Counted from the stretch's first letter, positions 11,730-24,427 are shown. The stretch: DNA of 64,000 nucleotides from Tolypocladium sp. Sup5 PDA-1 (GCA_000750105.3 JPHH03000003.1:1240001-1304000); one strand, 5' to 3'. Made by a program: numbers and translations. Notes: a model not told the origin generated them from the sequence alone.

Positions 11730-14245
11730 TCATGTCATCGTCATGTTAATTCCAGTCGGCGACACGATGGATGGGTAATATCCGCCAGAGGTGGCCTTGC
11801 CGTCCGAGAAGTGATCGTGCTGGCGCTGGTCCGCCAGCCGTGGCGTCGAGTTGTAGGGACGGGGAAGCATGCCGAGCTCATACTCGTTCTTGACTTTGGT
11901 GTCGGGGGCCATGCTGGGAATCACCGCCGTCTCGGGGCCGCTCCTGTGGTTGAACATGTCGACCCGCTCGTGGTGGCCGTCGTACATGGCGCCAGGGTAG
12001 TACTGATAGGCTTTGGAGCTGTCCATGGCCTTGCCGTCGTCCGGGGAGATCATGGCCTCGTCGGGCATCTCGTGCGTTCGCGCACTGCCGTAGACGTTCC
12101 CCCGGTTGTCGTACGTTGTGGCGTAACCCCCGGTCCCAGCTCCACCGAGCATGGCGTTGGAGTTGAAGTCTCCCATCGGGCCCATTCCCGCGTAGCCGCC
12201 CAGGCTGCCCGCGGAACCGCCTGGGCCGTTGCCCTGGCTGCCGCGTCTCTCGTTCTGGTAGTGCCCCGGCGAGCGGCCGCGGACAATCATCTTGGCGGAC
12301 TTGCGATATGCCACCTTGACGTAGTGCTCCGGGCCGCCCACGTCTGCCCACAGTTCCACGATGAGCTGGTAGTACTGCTGCGCTGCCCGTCTCTTGCCGT
12401 TGTTTTGCGTGGCCTGCTTGAACTGGATGCGCTCGAACGTGTGCTCCGCGGGGAGCTGCTGACCGCTTGTGTGCGGTGTGCCAAACCCGTCGCCGTATAA
12501 GCCCCTCGCGCCAGGCACGGTGGAACCGTCCCCGTAGGGCATCATGGAGTGATGCGTCGACGAACCCGTCTTGGGCGCCAGCGCGACCTTGGAAGGCTTG
12601 TTGATGGGCCCCTTGTCTCTCTTGGGCGTGTGCTGGACTAGTTCGATGCTCTGCTGGTCGTTCTCGGCCACCACCGCCGAGATGCACATGGCGAATCCGA
12701 AGACCTGGAACGTCTGTCCCGAGTTCGACGTCGGCGTCGACGCCGGGGTGAACTGTATTGGAATGTTCGGATAGTACGGGCTCAGCGTGTACGAGCAGAC
12801 GCACGCCAGGTAGTTCCGCCGGTAGCACGTCCACTCCTGGTCGCATGACAGAAACGGCCCCTTGTCGACGGTGCCGTGTATTTCCACCGTGATGGGGGTA
12901 GGGTTCATTGCCGACTCATTCTGGTACTGCAGCGTCCCCAGCGTTTGAACGGGCTGAAGTGGCGGAACGGGGGTCTGACTCGAGCGGTTTGCGTACTGGC
13001 CCGAGTCCATTCTTGCGGCCGGGGGCGCAAAGCCGGAGAGCGAGCCCTGCGATGCCGTCAACTGATGCCGGCGCTGTGCCGCTCCGGGAAAGGACGGAGA
13101 CCGGGAGAGATGCTCGGACGCTCGTCGGAAGGACGGCGTCGTCGTGGAATATTGCTCTCGGGCGCCGAGTTGTTGCCCTAGGTGCGGGAGTGCTCCGGTG
13201 CGATGAGCGTGGGTTGGGGCATGTGCCATGCCCGTCGAGGGAGTCGTACTGCGCCTCTGTGAGCTCCTGGCAAATTCGCCACGCCCACGGCAGCCGTGTT
13301 GTTGAGGCCGTCGAGGCCGTGATGGGCTGGGTGCGACCACCTACCTGGGATTCAGACGGGGCCTGACATCTGCTCCATAGATTGGGCCGTGAGGTTGGTA
13401 GAAGGCACTTGCGGCGTCCTGGGAGTACGGCGCGGTTGCGTGCAAGCTGTTTGGATGGAACAGGTTCAGGAGCGGCGACGACTGGGGAGGGTCTATTGTA
13501 AGAGGCGACGGCGCATGAGGTTCCTGGGTGAATCTGCTGCCCCTTGATCAGCCGAGCCGGAACAGACACAGCAAATTGAGCAAAAGCAGGAATCTGGCGT
13601 TGGAGCCGAGGAGACGGGCACAAGAGATGCTGTACCGCGCGCCCATGCGATACACCGTGTCCACGTACAACCAAGCTGCAGGGTAATACTGCCAACGCTG
13701 ATGTTGTACCGGGACGACATATACAGAATCGACAAGCTGCGTGACTACACTGCCTCGACGGTAGTGAGCCGACAGGAGCACAAGTCATAGGTGGCACGTT
13801 CAACGTCGACGAAGACGCCCATATGGCTTGAGGCCCCCAGCTTATTATGTTCGGGGCGGGAAGGGGAGGGGTGTGTAAGAGCAAGATGGAGAGAGCATCT
13901 GTTTGCTTGGGCTTGGCTGATCTGGATCGAGCAGCCCTCGACGAGAGAGAAACCCCCGGCGGGGCAGCAGCTCGATCGGAAGTTGACGCTCGCCCGTAAC
14001 GAACGGATGCTCGACCCGCAGGCGGTAGGGATCTCGAAAGCGAGGTGCGGTGCATGGATGGGGAGAAGAGCAAGAGGTGGTACTGGCAGGTAAGGCAGGG
14101 CAGTGATGTGATGGTGGTGCGCTGATGTGATTTGCAACGAGAACCGGCTACCAATGAGAGGCAAAACTCACCTTAAATCACCCGGCTGGGGCTGTATCTC
14201 GAGGTAGCCCAGGTCCGCGCACTGCGTCGGCGAGGAATTGTAGTC
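11730..14245 (-). CDS. vib-1: NDT80-fold transcription factor, VIB-1/XprG-like (5' end unresolved)
   Basis: Regulator with an NDT80/PhoG DNA-binding domain; relatives in fungi control extracellular proteases, starvation responses and heterokaryon-incompatibility cell death. Supported exons on the minus strand are 14172-14245, 13345-13533 and 11730-13266, about 600 codons, all in phase. The first begins DYNSSPTQCADLGYLEIQ, typical of this family. The NDT80 domain in the last exon includes LSPYYPNIPIQFTP, FQVFGFAMCISAVV, the HTPKRDKGP segment and VKVAYRKSAKMIVRGRSPGHYQ. The tail is Gly/Asn/Tyr-rich. The start codon is not certain. A possible first exon is 15256-15276 (MHPPNFK, donor GTAATA, phase 0), which would imply a 1 kb intron; the splice at 13534-14171 is also long (638 nt) and its acceptor could be shifted. 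Symbol by family resemblance. Confidence 0.85.
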
Positions 14246-14311
14246 CTGCGGTAGGGCCAAGGCAAAATGTTAGAACACGCACTGCTGCTTATGGCCGTCG
14301 GCCCCCAGGGA

Positions 14312-14362
14312 CGAGGACGAGGACGAGAACGAGAACGAGAACGAGAACAAGAACAAGAACAA
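14312..14362. repeat. Hexanucleotide-like GA(G/A)AAC/GAC repeat
   Basis: Degenerate tandem array of GAGGAC, GAGAAC and AAGAAC units. On the minus strand it is a TTCTCG/TTCTTG pyrimidine tract lying just upstream of the acceptor of the VIB-1-like exon ending at 14245, so it may serve as an unusually long polypyrimidine tract. Confidence 0.85.
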
Positions 14363-16026
14363 GGGTGGAGGAGATGGTGCTTGTGTTGGCTCGCTCCGGT
14401 CCAGGCAATACCCAGCCATCAGTGCATCACCCTTTGGGCAAAGGCGGCCGACTGAGGTTTGCAATTGAGTGCCCGTCGCCCGACAAGCCGGCGGTTTACT
14501 GCGAACCTGGTTTCCGATGTGTTAGCAAGCACGACACAACGCAACCTGGCATCCAAGGCAAGACATCTTTTTGCAGGGCGGCCGGGGTGCTGCTCGCCGC
14601 TCGGGATGCCGCTGCTTGTTAGGTGGACGTGCAGCAAAGCAGCAGGGCGATGTAACTGGGCCCCGACGCAAACGGTACAGTACAACAGGATACTCGGAGC
14701 TCCAGGCACAGTACCTGGGCGCAGACAATTGCAAGGATTGTGCAGTGCTGTCGGAACCAGGACGCCACGCATTGCCGGGGGCTGGCGGTTACACAAACAC
14801 GCCCGGGGTCTGGCTCTGATTTTCTCGGCCCCAGACCTGACCAACGCTGTCTGAACTCTGCAGACAGACAGGGCCCTGGCCAGATCTGCCGCGTACGAGT
14901 ACAAATGAGTGAACTCCGTCCTGCTGTCGCCGTGGGTCGCAGGAGCCAGGAGCAGCGCGCGGAAGACGAGGCCGATGGGGCCGTCCGAGGACCAGTACTC
15001 CGCAGATATTGCAGCTGGAGTGGAGATGCAAAAGAAACCCGTCATCCCAGGACTGCCTGAACGTACCTCTGAACGCCAACGAGCCCCGGTGGTAGATGCC
15101 CTTTCAAGCATGGCACGCGTGGGACGCATGTGACAGTTGAAATGATGCAGAGACTCGCCCGCGGAGAGCCCCGTCTGGGGACGTGAAGTATACCGCCAGC
15201 GGGTGGCGTCGAGGGAGAGCTTCGCCGGGACGGAACCTGATGGGGGCAATATTACCTTGAAGTTTGGCGGATGCATAAACACCGATTATGCGACGGGAAG
15301 CGTCGCTGCTGACAAGAGGAAGAGGTTCGGGGGTGGTTGCTCCGGAGGCGTGAGCTGCCTCTGCTGGATATCAAAGGTGGATTAGCCAGATACCCGGGTC
15401 CATGAGCACAAAGTCCAACCTGGATGTTCTGATATCGTCCGCGAGCTCTCGGGCGTACACGCCGTTCAAAAGTGTCCTGCTGTCCGGGGAGCAAGACGTT
15501 TCCACCGACTGGTCTGCCAGCGATGTTTGATAGTAATAGGGTCGTGAGGGGTTTGGGTCGTCTCAAAAGAATGCAAGACGAAAGCCGGCCGTGCCCGGAA
15601 ACGATCCCCTGGCCCTCTTTGAGCAACTGTTGTGAAGGACGCGGAAGACAAGGTCACGACGCGTCTAAAATCGTGTTGCAGAGTTGGATTCTGCTCTTTC
15701 CGCCCTTGCTGCTCTGGCTCCTGACTTTGGTTGTCTAAAGTCCCCAGCACTGCTCCTTTGCTCGATGGGACCGTGTTAAACTATATTAGAGCGTTAGCTA
15801 CTGGGTTGCAAAGAACCGAGTGTCTGATGGTTGAACAAAATGGGTTGGTCTCCTCGCATCGTCGATGGCGGTTTGGGCGTCAAGTATCGGCACAGCATTA
15901 ACGCAACAAGCGCCGCTCCTTCCGACCCCAAATCAAAAAACGCCTTTGATGCTATTTCCTCCACAGTTGAAGCCAAAAGGCAAGGGTAGGCATGGTGAAT
16001 AATCTGTCAAGCGGTGGTGGTCTTAC

Positions 16027-16237
16027 CTCGTTCAAGGCTCCTACTGCACCTTCTCCAATCCTCTCCTAAAACGAGGCGTCCCGGAAAGACTGGGACCGTG
16101 GACGTTGTCGACTGAGCAGCACCCAAAGCCAGGTGCTGGTGCGACAGCTCGAGCGTTGGATCAGACGCGCCAAACGAGAACGTGCTGGCCGTGTGGAATC
16201 TGTGGTTGATGTCGGCCCACCGACAGGGCACACCGTC
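16027..16237 (-). other. Candidate coding exon of unknown affiliation
   Basis: On the minus strand an open frame of 70 codons reads with normal protein character (segments WADINHRFHTASTFSFGAS, LELSHQHLALGAAQST and LVLGEDWRRCSRSLER) and ends at a consensus donor, CGAG|GTAAGA. A CAG acceptor stands at the other end (after 16238). There is no in-frame ATG before an upstream stop, so it would need an earlier exon. It could be an N-terminal exon of the VIB-1-like gene, but its exit phase (1) does not join the exon at 14172-14245 directly. It could also be chance. Confidence 0.3.
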
Positions 16238-17284
16238 CTGCGACAGATTCGTGCAAGTGCAGGGTCTTTGACGGGTAGTCGTCGATGAAATCCCTGCGGA
16301 ACTTGCTGTGGCTGGCCTCTATCGCACATGAAGTACGTCGTGTCTTCGCCGGCTCACGGGACTTGATGGTCGCGAAAGTGGTACAACACAAGCTGCCCGT
16401 GGGATGGGAGAACCTCTGCCTGGGGAAGGGAGGTTGTCGAATGCTGAAAGAATAAAAGGAACTCCGGGCATGGGGCGCCAGGGAAACAGCTATGGATTCC
16501 GGATGGGTTGCGCAGAACCTAAGACAATGAGAAGGAGTGGTGAAAAGCGTGAGGGAGTTTGAGGAGTCCTTGGGCCTTTTAATGATAGGCACCTTGTCTA
16601 GGTAGCTTTCGGGATAGTCATGACACGGGACCGTCGAAGTTACGCGGATGTTGGCCATACACCCCGGGATAGCCAAGCATGGCGGGGGAACAATAACGGA
16701 CAGAGAGTCCCTTTGGCGAACGGCGCCCGAGCTTGCTTGCTTGCCAGTGACAATCGACCCTGGGGCAAGGTAAGGAGCCGTGGTAGCTGCATGCTCATCA
16801 TGAAGATCTGCCCCAGCCCTCTGGGACTCTACCCAGACACCAGCCTCTAGCCTACTGCAACACACACGCTCTCCAGAAGGAGAATATGGCTTGTCTTGTC
16901 GTGCTTGGGGGAAGTGGTGTCTTGACAAAACCCCCCTCACTCAGGCGATGCAGGCCCGAGCTGTGTACGACAGTGATCCTGGCATCTGGGCCCATTGGCT
17001 TGCCAGCCTGCCTTGACAGCCAATTCTGAGAGTGCTGCTCACGAGTTACTCTCAAAGCAGCTGGTCTGACCCGAAGAAGAGTGGAAGCTGAGCGCTGGCA
17101 ACTCCGCCAGGCTGCCCGTTGGCCCCAGTTTCCTATCCCATGGTACATGCCTGCGGTTACCCGGCCGTCAAAGGGGCCCCTTGGACGCGCCACATTCACT
17201 TGAATTGATTGGCCATGGATCGCCTCTTATGAGGAGCCACCGAGACGGGTAACTGCAGGTCTGAGAGAGGACTTTATCGAGGAG

Positions 17285-17311
17285 CGGGGGGGGGAGAGGG
17301 GGGGGGGGGGG
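17285..17311. repeat. Poly-G tracts
   Basis: Two G runs of eight or more bases separated by AGA, in non-coding DNA. This is a potential G-quadruplex and also a likely spot for assembly error. Confidence 0.7.
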
Positions 17312-20300
17312 TACCGAAGGGTGATTTCAGTCTCCTGAACGCCAAGAACGGGCTCAAGATGTAGAATGTGAGATACTTGGCGAAGCGGAGAAATCGTTGG
17401 CGGCGTTCCTGTATCCAAAATTATCTCGACGGCTCAACGCGGGCAGAGTGTTGTTAACAATGCGGTCCAACAGCGGGTTGCAGGCGGGCAGGGCATATCA
17501 AGAAGACGTAAGAAGTACGTATTCATCGGTACCGTACTGGTAGGCCTCCCAGAAAGATACCTGGGTGAGCCCAAAGCGCAGCCTGAAGGGACAGGGGAGT
17601 CATCCCCTTGCCCCAAGTCTTCGGGCCTTTGGTGCTGCCACGCGCCTCGTCAATGAGGTGGCTTAAGACCTTGTTATCAAGACTGGTATAACACGGGTAG
17701 CCCAGAGGTGGTGCCACGGCATCTAGCGTCAGGCTGCCAGGTAGGTTACCGCGCCGACACGTGAGCGAGTGAGCCCCAAGTACCAGAGGATGCCGTCTCC
17801 AGGCATGTGAGAGTGAGAGCCGAGTGTCGGCGACACCGGGATGGAGGTTGTCAAAGCTCGGTCCAACAGCGCATCCGTGAGCCTTCCCGAAGCCCTTTTG
17901 CACCAGGCTTGAAAGAAATAGACGGCGTCCATCCCGGAGCGACGATTGACGTTTTGGAAACAGGCCAATGATATCAGCCTTTAGCCGAGAGAAGGGGGAC
18001 TCTTGCCGCCTCTGCCCAGCCGATCCGCGGGGCGAGGAGAAAATAGATGATTATATCTGGGGATGGCCAGGATCTCAGCTGCAGGCCATCGTGTCGCCTC
18101 AATACAATGGGAGGCTGGATGAGCCACGCAGTTAATGCTGGTCGGTGCGACTTGCCGTCAACCGGGGTGATGAGTGGTGTTGAAACGGTGAACTCGCACA
18201 GGCATCAGGGCGAGGTGCCAGGACGTCCTGGGCTGAGGCGCTCGCCGGCAGCTCACGTCGAATGCCAGCACCTCTGTTTCCGTCCCGTCCTCGCAAGCTT
18301 CGTCAACGGTTGCCGACTCTTGGGCCCAGGCCCGGATCATGCGAGAGGGAAGCGAGGCGGACGGAGTCTGCGATCACAGAGCCAGTCGTCTGCGCGAGAG
18401 ATCGGTAGGCAAAACTGGACACGGCGGAACTGGAGGGGCGGCCAAGCCCTTGCAAGGTATGGCATGGCGTACGCACATGAATGAAGACACCTGCCTGCCC
18501 AGTGCCCAGTGTCCAGTGCCAGCGTGAGTGTGGCCCCCCAAAGCCAGACCGAGTGGTCAGTGCAGCCTACCCAACACTCGGTATATCGGAGCTCGCGACA
18601 CAAGACACATGGCTTCGTAGACGACAGGCTCTGTCAGGCAAGATTTCAGATCTTGTACCATGGGGCTAGTCGGGGGCTGCTCCAAGGGTCTTCGCTGCCA
18701 ATTCCAAGAGCTTCCAGCAAGACTCGCAACGGGACGGATTGGGTTGGGATGGCGCACGCTGTGCACAGGCCAGTCGCTCGGGGCCTGCGCTCTGGAGTCT
18801 GCAGTGTCGCCAACAGACCATAGATGTTCTGCATTGCTGGCGCAGTCGTGAGCCCGTGCGGGCCGCCAAGATGGTGGTGGCACGGGTCCATGATGGATGA
18901 AGTCGGTGGCTGGATGAAAAGGAGGACGAGCAAGCACCCATCGGGTCGGGGAACGTCGCCGGACAGCCGTTGCGCATCATACACAGATGTTCGTGTCGCA
19001 CGTAGGTTGCCTTTGCAATGGAAGCCTGGTGGGGGTAGCGACGAGGCCCATGGCTGTAGCTGATGGCGACGTTATGTGGTTTCTGCGCTGCTGCTTTGAC
19101 GTGGAGTGAAGTGAGTTCGAGGTGAAGTTGTCTGGAGTCGCGGACGCGGCTCCCTGATACGTGGGTCGTATTATAAGGCAAGGATCATGGGGCAGCAGCG
19201 ATCAGGGTCGCTCTTTCTTCGAGGCAGTGGAAATGGGGTGCCTTGTACTTGGTACCCGAGGTACCTTGAAAGTGCTCCCCAAGTTTCGACGTAAACTGCA
19301 GCAGGGGCAACAGAACTGCCTTCCAGCCAGAGTGTCCAGGCAGGTGCCCACCAACTGGCGGTGTGTCAGACTCCTCGGGGTCTGCCTGACTGTAGCTGCC
19401 CGTTTGCCCCTTCCCTCCGAAGTCTGGTGCGTCTGGTACCTCCCGGGTACTTTGCTCGCGTGACTTCGACTTGAGGCTCCCGTCGACAGTAAACGAGGCA
19501 TCCAGCCAGACAAGACATTATCATCCATCACATCAAGCAAACCGTCTTCGACAACAAGTTGCTGCCAGTCGCCATGGCTCTCCAAGATGCAACAACAGGG
19601 CTGTCGAGACTCGAAACGACCTCAACAGTGCTTCATACTGTGCAGGCGCAGATGAGACCATTGTGCAACCTCACGAGGAGACTGACGGACTGAGACCAGG
19701 TGCTAGAAACTTCGACGCAATATTGACAGCGGCCGCCTAACTGTGGTGTTCCACGCATCTACAACCGACGTGTGCGGAGCATCAAGTGGGCAGCCATTCC
19801 GCTGGTCTGGTTCCCCTCGTTTGACTGACCTGACCTGACAACCATCATTCAGTTTGCTTGGGCCAAGGATAACGGGAGAGGAAGACCGCATGGCTCGAGG
19901 CTCCCCAGGCCTTGTCCTCGGAGGCGCAGTGCAGCTCGTCATCTCTATCCTGAGTTTCGATTCGGAGCCGGAAGTATGCATCTTCAGCCCCTGAAGATTC
20001 GAAAAGACGTGATAGTGCCTCCGTATTGGCGAATTCGTTCCGATCTCGTGTCCCATATGCGACCAAAACCTGCTGGCGTCCTCTACGGAAACTGGGCTCC
20101 ACCTGCTCATCCAATCTGGACCTGAGCATGTTTCTGGGCCACGGGATTCTCGAAATGCTACAGATCTAAGCAGGCAGCTCTTCTCGTATGTGTTTACTTG
20201 GTACACGCGGAGCCTCCACACAGGTACAGGTCCTGGCAATGAACCCCATTCGTTGGCAGACCTCATTTATGCGTGCTCCTACTGCTCATGTCGCTGGCTA

Positions 20301-22970
20301 AAACCCCCGGACTGCCATGTTTCGAACCGTTGTCGGTATCCGTGCTCAACACGAGCCGCCAGCCTGGGTTGGCTGGCATGGGAGGCACGCGGCAGCAGGG
20401 ATACCAATCGGTGTCCGCAAGCAATGAGTTGCTCAGCTGGATCAATCTTGTGGGCATGCATAAGCAGTGGAGAATGGCTGACCAGCCCATATAGCGGTTA
20501 CGATACAGAGACTGACTTCGTGTTGGGCTTCAGGGGCAGGTAAGGGACATCCGCCACATCAGTTTGTGAGCGCTGGCTATAGAAGTGCTAGGCAGGACTT
20601 CAACTCCGCCATATGCCATCCAGTGCCAGGACTTCATACGTGTACGACCTCGTTGGCCTCGTTCAGGGGGCAGAGCTGGGGTCCAGCTGCAGCGACAAAC
20701 GACTACCCGAATCGCCAGTTCGATGGAGGACCTGGGCCCTCAGAGTTCTCAGGTTGCCGCTTCGGTCAAACAAGTACTTTGAAGCAGAGCCTCCTTCTGC
20801 TACTTTGATATTCACACACCAAGCCTGCCCATCAACCCGAAGGCGGCTTCGTACCTGCAAGGACCGGAACGACAGCTCTTGGTGTTGCCCACCTGTCAAA
20901 TCCTCGGGCACTCTTTGGTAGACTTTAAAAGACTCTGGGGCAAACGGTCGAGGTATCTTGCGGGTGGCACATGCCCCGAGATCGGCCTGGCTTCAACGTC
21001 GGGTCATGTCATCGTGGCCAACGGCAGCCATGTCAGCTGCAGATGATTGCCTCGCCTCCGCCGCGTACGGTCCATGCTTCAGAGGCGGGAAGTGTAGACT
21101 GGACCAGTCTCCTGGGAGGCCATTGCCCGGGATATCGCGGCTGCTCAGCTACCGGAAAGTCAGTTGACGGCTTCGGTGAAGGCATGGTGCCACGGCCACG
21201 TTGCCCCCAAGCACCCGTTTCGTCTGCTGCTTTCCCGATTTGTTCGCTTCGTCTTTCTAAATCAGGTTGGTGAGTGTCTGCTTTGCTTGCGCATCAGGCC
21301 ACCGCTGCTGTCGTCACTGCGCGGTTGGGCTAACATGGATCTCCCACAACGATGCTGTGTGAGCCTTCAACCCATATCCGCCGGGCTTCTCGCCGAGCTG
21401 TCAATGATGTGCGTTTGCGGTACTCAAATCCGGAACACAAGCAGTCTTCATCGAGGCTGAAGCAAAGAAACGCCTAGAGACCACATGCTGATCCTCATTT
21501 CGCCACCTTGAAACTGCCTTGTATGCCTGGAACAGTCGAAGAACCCGACGACTAGTGTATTCGGGATCAAGGGGCCTTGCCCCATTCACCCGTTCCTCGC
21601 TGTGGCCCACTGCGGCTCACGTCGGGATCATGACGCTGTCCGATTCTCATGGTGCTCCGTATACGATCGGAAGTACTGACAACGGGCTGGCCCCCTTCGG
21701 AACGAGACAAAGACGTCTTGGTACTCAGCCAGCCTCCATCGGATCCTCATACGAATGCCCGAGTTTCAACATTCATCAATCAACTCAACGATGGCAAGGG
21801 GCCGGCATCACTCTCCCGATCCCCGCCAACTGACGGGGGAATTATGCCTACTGCTGAATATGCACACTGCTGTGGTACTGTCTCGTGCTCATACGACCAA
21901 ATGAAAGCAAGGCGCACGCTGGGGTGTGTCTCGTGTGAAACCATGTCCCAGGAATGATGCTTGTCTCGGCTGCGCGAATGCGGTAGAATTGCATGACTGC
22001 CTGGCCGGGCATGGTCCTACTTGGCTGCTGCCATCATTGGACCGGTGAGCCACATCTGGTGGTCTATGGGAGAAGGCAAGATGGCCGAAGTTTGCGGTAC
22101 ACTTGACAGCAGGGGATTCAATACTCACTTTGGCTGCTTCTAGTTTTCCTTGTGCCGGGTATGCCACTTGACCAGTTGCGGTTGGGGCAGACCACTCATG
22201 GAGCCACGGACGTCCGGTCATGGCGCGAGTTGTAACACGGACACAGGCTTGGGGACCTGGTGCGGTCGCATGTTGCGTCGACATGGGGCATCTAGAGGCT
22301 CTGCCAGGTTGCCATCGACACGGAGCCGCCTCTCCATGCGTCCCAGATGCAGCATCCGTGCTGCTCGCCAACGTTTGCTCGCCCCAATCCAGCAAGCCGC
22401 ATGGTCATGCAACGGGAACTAGCTTGAGCCCCAGCATTCGCCACCAGGAGCCGGGCGCGAGACGTTTCGAAAGGCGGAGAGGAGGTGGCCTGACGAAAAC
22501 AAACAAAGGGCCGATGCCGCCCTGGACCTGGGCCGGCCGCAGATCCAACTTGACGGGCCTTGCGATCTCGCAGTGCCAGTTGCCCTCGCAGGGTCCCTTC
22601 AGGGGTACAGACAGCAAACACAACGGCCGCGTTGGAGGATTGACGCCGGGAGGATGGGGGTTGGCGTACTGGAGGTGGGTTCTGAGACGCCCGACTGGCC
22701 AATTCGGCCCGCGTCGCGGAGGAGAGACGGGCTGCGGAGTCTGGACTCTGAAGTCTGAGGTCAAACAGACAGTTGAGAGTCTTGCTCCTGGGCCCGGGCC
22801 TTGGACGTCGCAGTGGGTCCGGACCGTCGACGGCACCGGCGGGGAACTGGCTGTGGCGCCTGAGGATCAAACAACGCACGCTTATTGGCAGCTGACGGAC
22901 GAGTCATCGACGACATCTTCACTCTTGCACAACTCCAAGAGCCCCCCGTCCCTCCCTCCATCCCTCTGGC

Positions 22971-24427
22971 ATGCCTAAGAAAAGGCAGCACGTCAAGTCC
23001 TTCAAGCCATCCCCCGTGGCGTCTCCGGCGCAATCATCCGCGTCCTCCACTGCCGGTAGGCAAACCGCCTCGCCCTGCCCTGCATCCTCCGGAGCCCGGC
23101 TGACTGCTCGTGTCCCCCAGACGAGCCCGCCAAGGGCGTAAACGAACTGCTCGCGAACCTGCGCCACGCCTCTATTGCTGGTTCTTCGGCCTCTCCTCGC
23201 CCCCCCCCGACCGCCGCTCCCAGCGTGCCCCCCGCTATCCGGCAGATTCTCCAGCTCCCCGAGACTCCCGCGCTCCTCCCCAGGCGGCCCGTGAGGCAGA
23301 GATTCGATACCCATGGCCGACGGCTTCCCGCGGGCCCTGCTCCGCCGCGCAGCTGGGTGTCCAGAAGACCTGGCGATGCGACAGCCGAGGGTCGGTCCTC
23401 ACGATCCTCGCGGCTGAGCTGTCCCGGCTTATCCCAGACAGTTCTACCCGGGGCGTATGCGCCAGCGCCGGGGAGCCTCATTGATGTCGTTCTTCGGCGG
23501 TTGGCCTTTGATTGGGAGCTTCACCGGGTCTACAACCAGTACTATCTCTACTTCCTGCCAAGCCACCTCAAGCCCGCGCTCATACGATACGTCGGGGTTG
23601 CAGCGCAGCAAGGTGTGTCTCTTGCTGACCTGAGAGCAATCCTGCTTCCCCCGGATCATGTCTACGATGAAGACGAGCTTGGAGACGAGTCTGTCTCAAA
23701 CGCTCAAGTCACTTGCCTTGACCTATCCGGTTCGATCGGCCGAACTCTACGAGTCAAAGATGTATCTGATCTGCTATTTCCTTCGAATCAGAGTCCCGGC
23801 TCCGGGGTGCTCCAGGACTCCTGGGACGCTGCCGACATGGTCCCTAGCCCTCCTCGAATCCTGCTTCCCAACCTTACCCATCTATCGCTAGCCCTAGAGC
23901 CCGTAGGGCCACATGATGCGTCTTGGAAGCAGTTATTGGCGCTGTCCACGAAGCTGACTACTGTCACTCATCTGAGCCTCGCTTTCTGGCCGGACCCGTG
24001 CCTGACACCACGAGCTCGCTTCTCGTCCGTCGCGTCTCCTCACGGGCAAAACATCTCATACGGCGGCACAAACTACTACTCGCACTCGATCGACCATGAC
24101 TGGAGCGAGGCGCTTCTTGTCCTGAGGATGTTGAGCAAGAACCTGTACAAGCTCGAGTTCCTTGACCTGACGGGCTGCGCGCCGTGGTTCAAGGCCCTGA
24201 AACTGGTGGACGGCCACGACTTTGTGGACTGGGTTGGGTCTTGGGGAAAGATGACCCTGCTCAGACTGTACACGGGCTGGGCTCCTGGCGAAGATGCACT
24301 GCCATCCGAGCGGATTGCATATAGGGAGGCAGTAGAGATGGCTGCAAGCATCGAGAAACACATTATAGCTAAGAGGGCAGGAAAGGGGAGGTTCATCACC
24401 GTGGACCGGAACAACGTTGAAGCCTAG
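22971..24427 (+). CDS. Conserved fungal protein of unknown function
   Basis: Exons 22971-23055 and 23121-24427 give 463 aa, starting MPKKRQHVKSFKPSP. The N-terminal 170 residues are Pro/Arg/Ser-rich and contain KGVNELLANLRHASI and the PPAIRQILQLPETP motif. The remainder (from SLIDVVLRRLAFDWE, with YNQYYLYFLPSHLKPALIRYV) is a globular domain that resembles leucine-rich or F-box-associated repeat proteins: NLTHLSLAL, TVTHLSLAF and KLEFLDLTG are spaced like degenerate LRR units. No catalytic motif, signal peptide or membrane segment is visible. I believe it belongs to a family widespread in filamentous ascomycetes without experimental characterisation; that is recall of the pattern, not a search. 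The start is the first ATG, and the intron (65 nt) has a normal GTAGG donor and CAG acceptor. Confidence 0.85.

Larger units (their letters stand above)
14246..22970. other. Large gene-poor region upstream of the VIB-1-like gene
   Basis: About 8.7 kb with no complete gene I can support. The part nearest 14.25 kb is intronic or leader sequence of the minus-strand regulator: a long pyrimidine tract on that strand, a CTAAC branch-like site and an acceptor before 14245. A possible first exon lies at 15256-15276 and an open stretch with a good donor at 16027-16237, both on the minus strand. From about 16.3 to 22.9 kb only short open frames without recognisable motifs occur on either strand. GC content looks ordinary, so I see no strong sign of repeat-induced point mutation. 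Confidence 0.55.

Noticed and set aside
19845..20129. Minus-strand frame with fairly normal composition (VLVAYGTRDRNEFANTEALSRLF)
   Set aside because: No ATG-led gene structure, no splice partners and no family recognised; kept only as an unassigned stretch.
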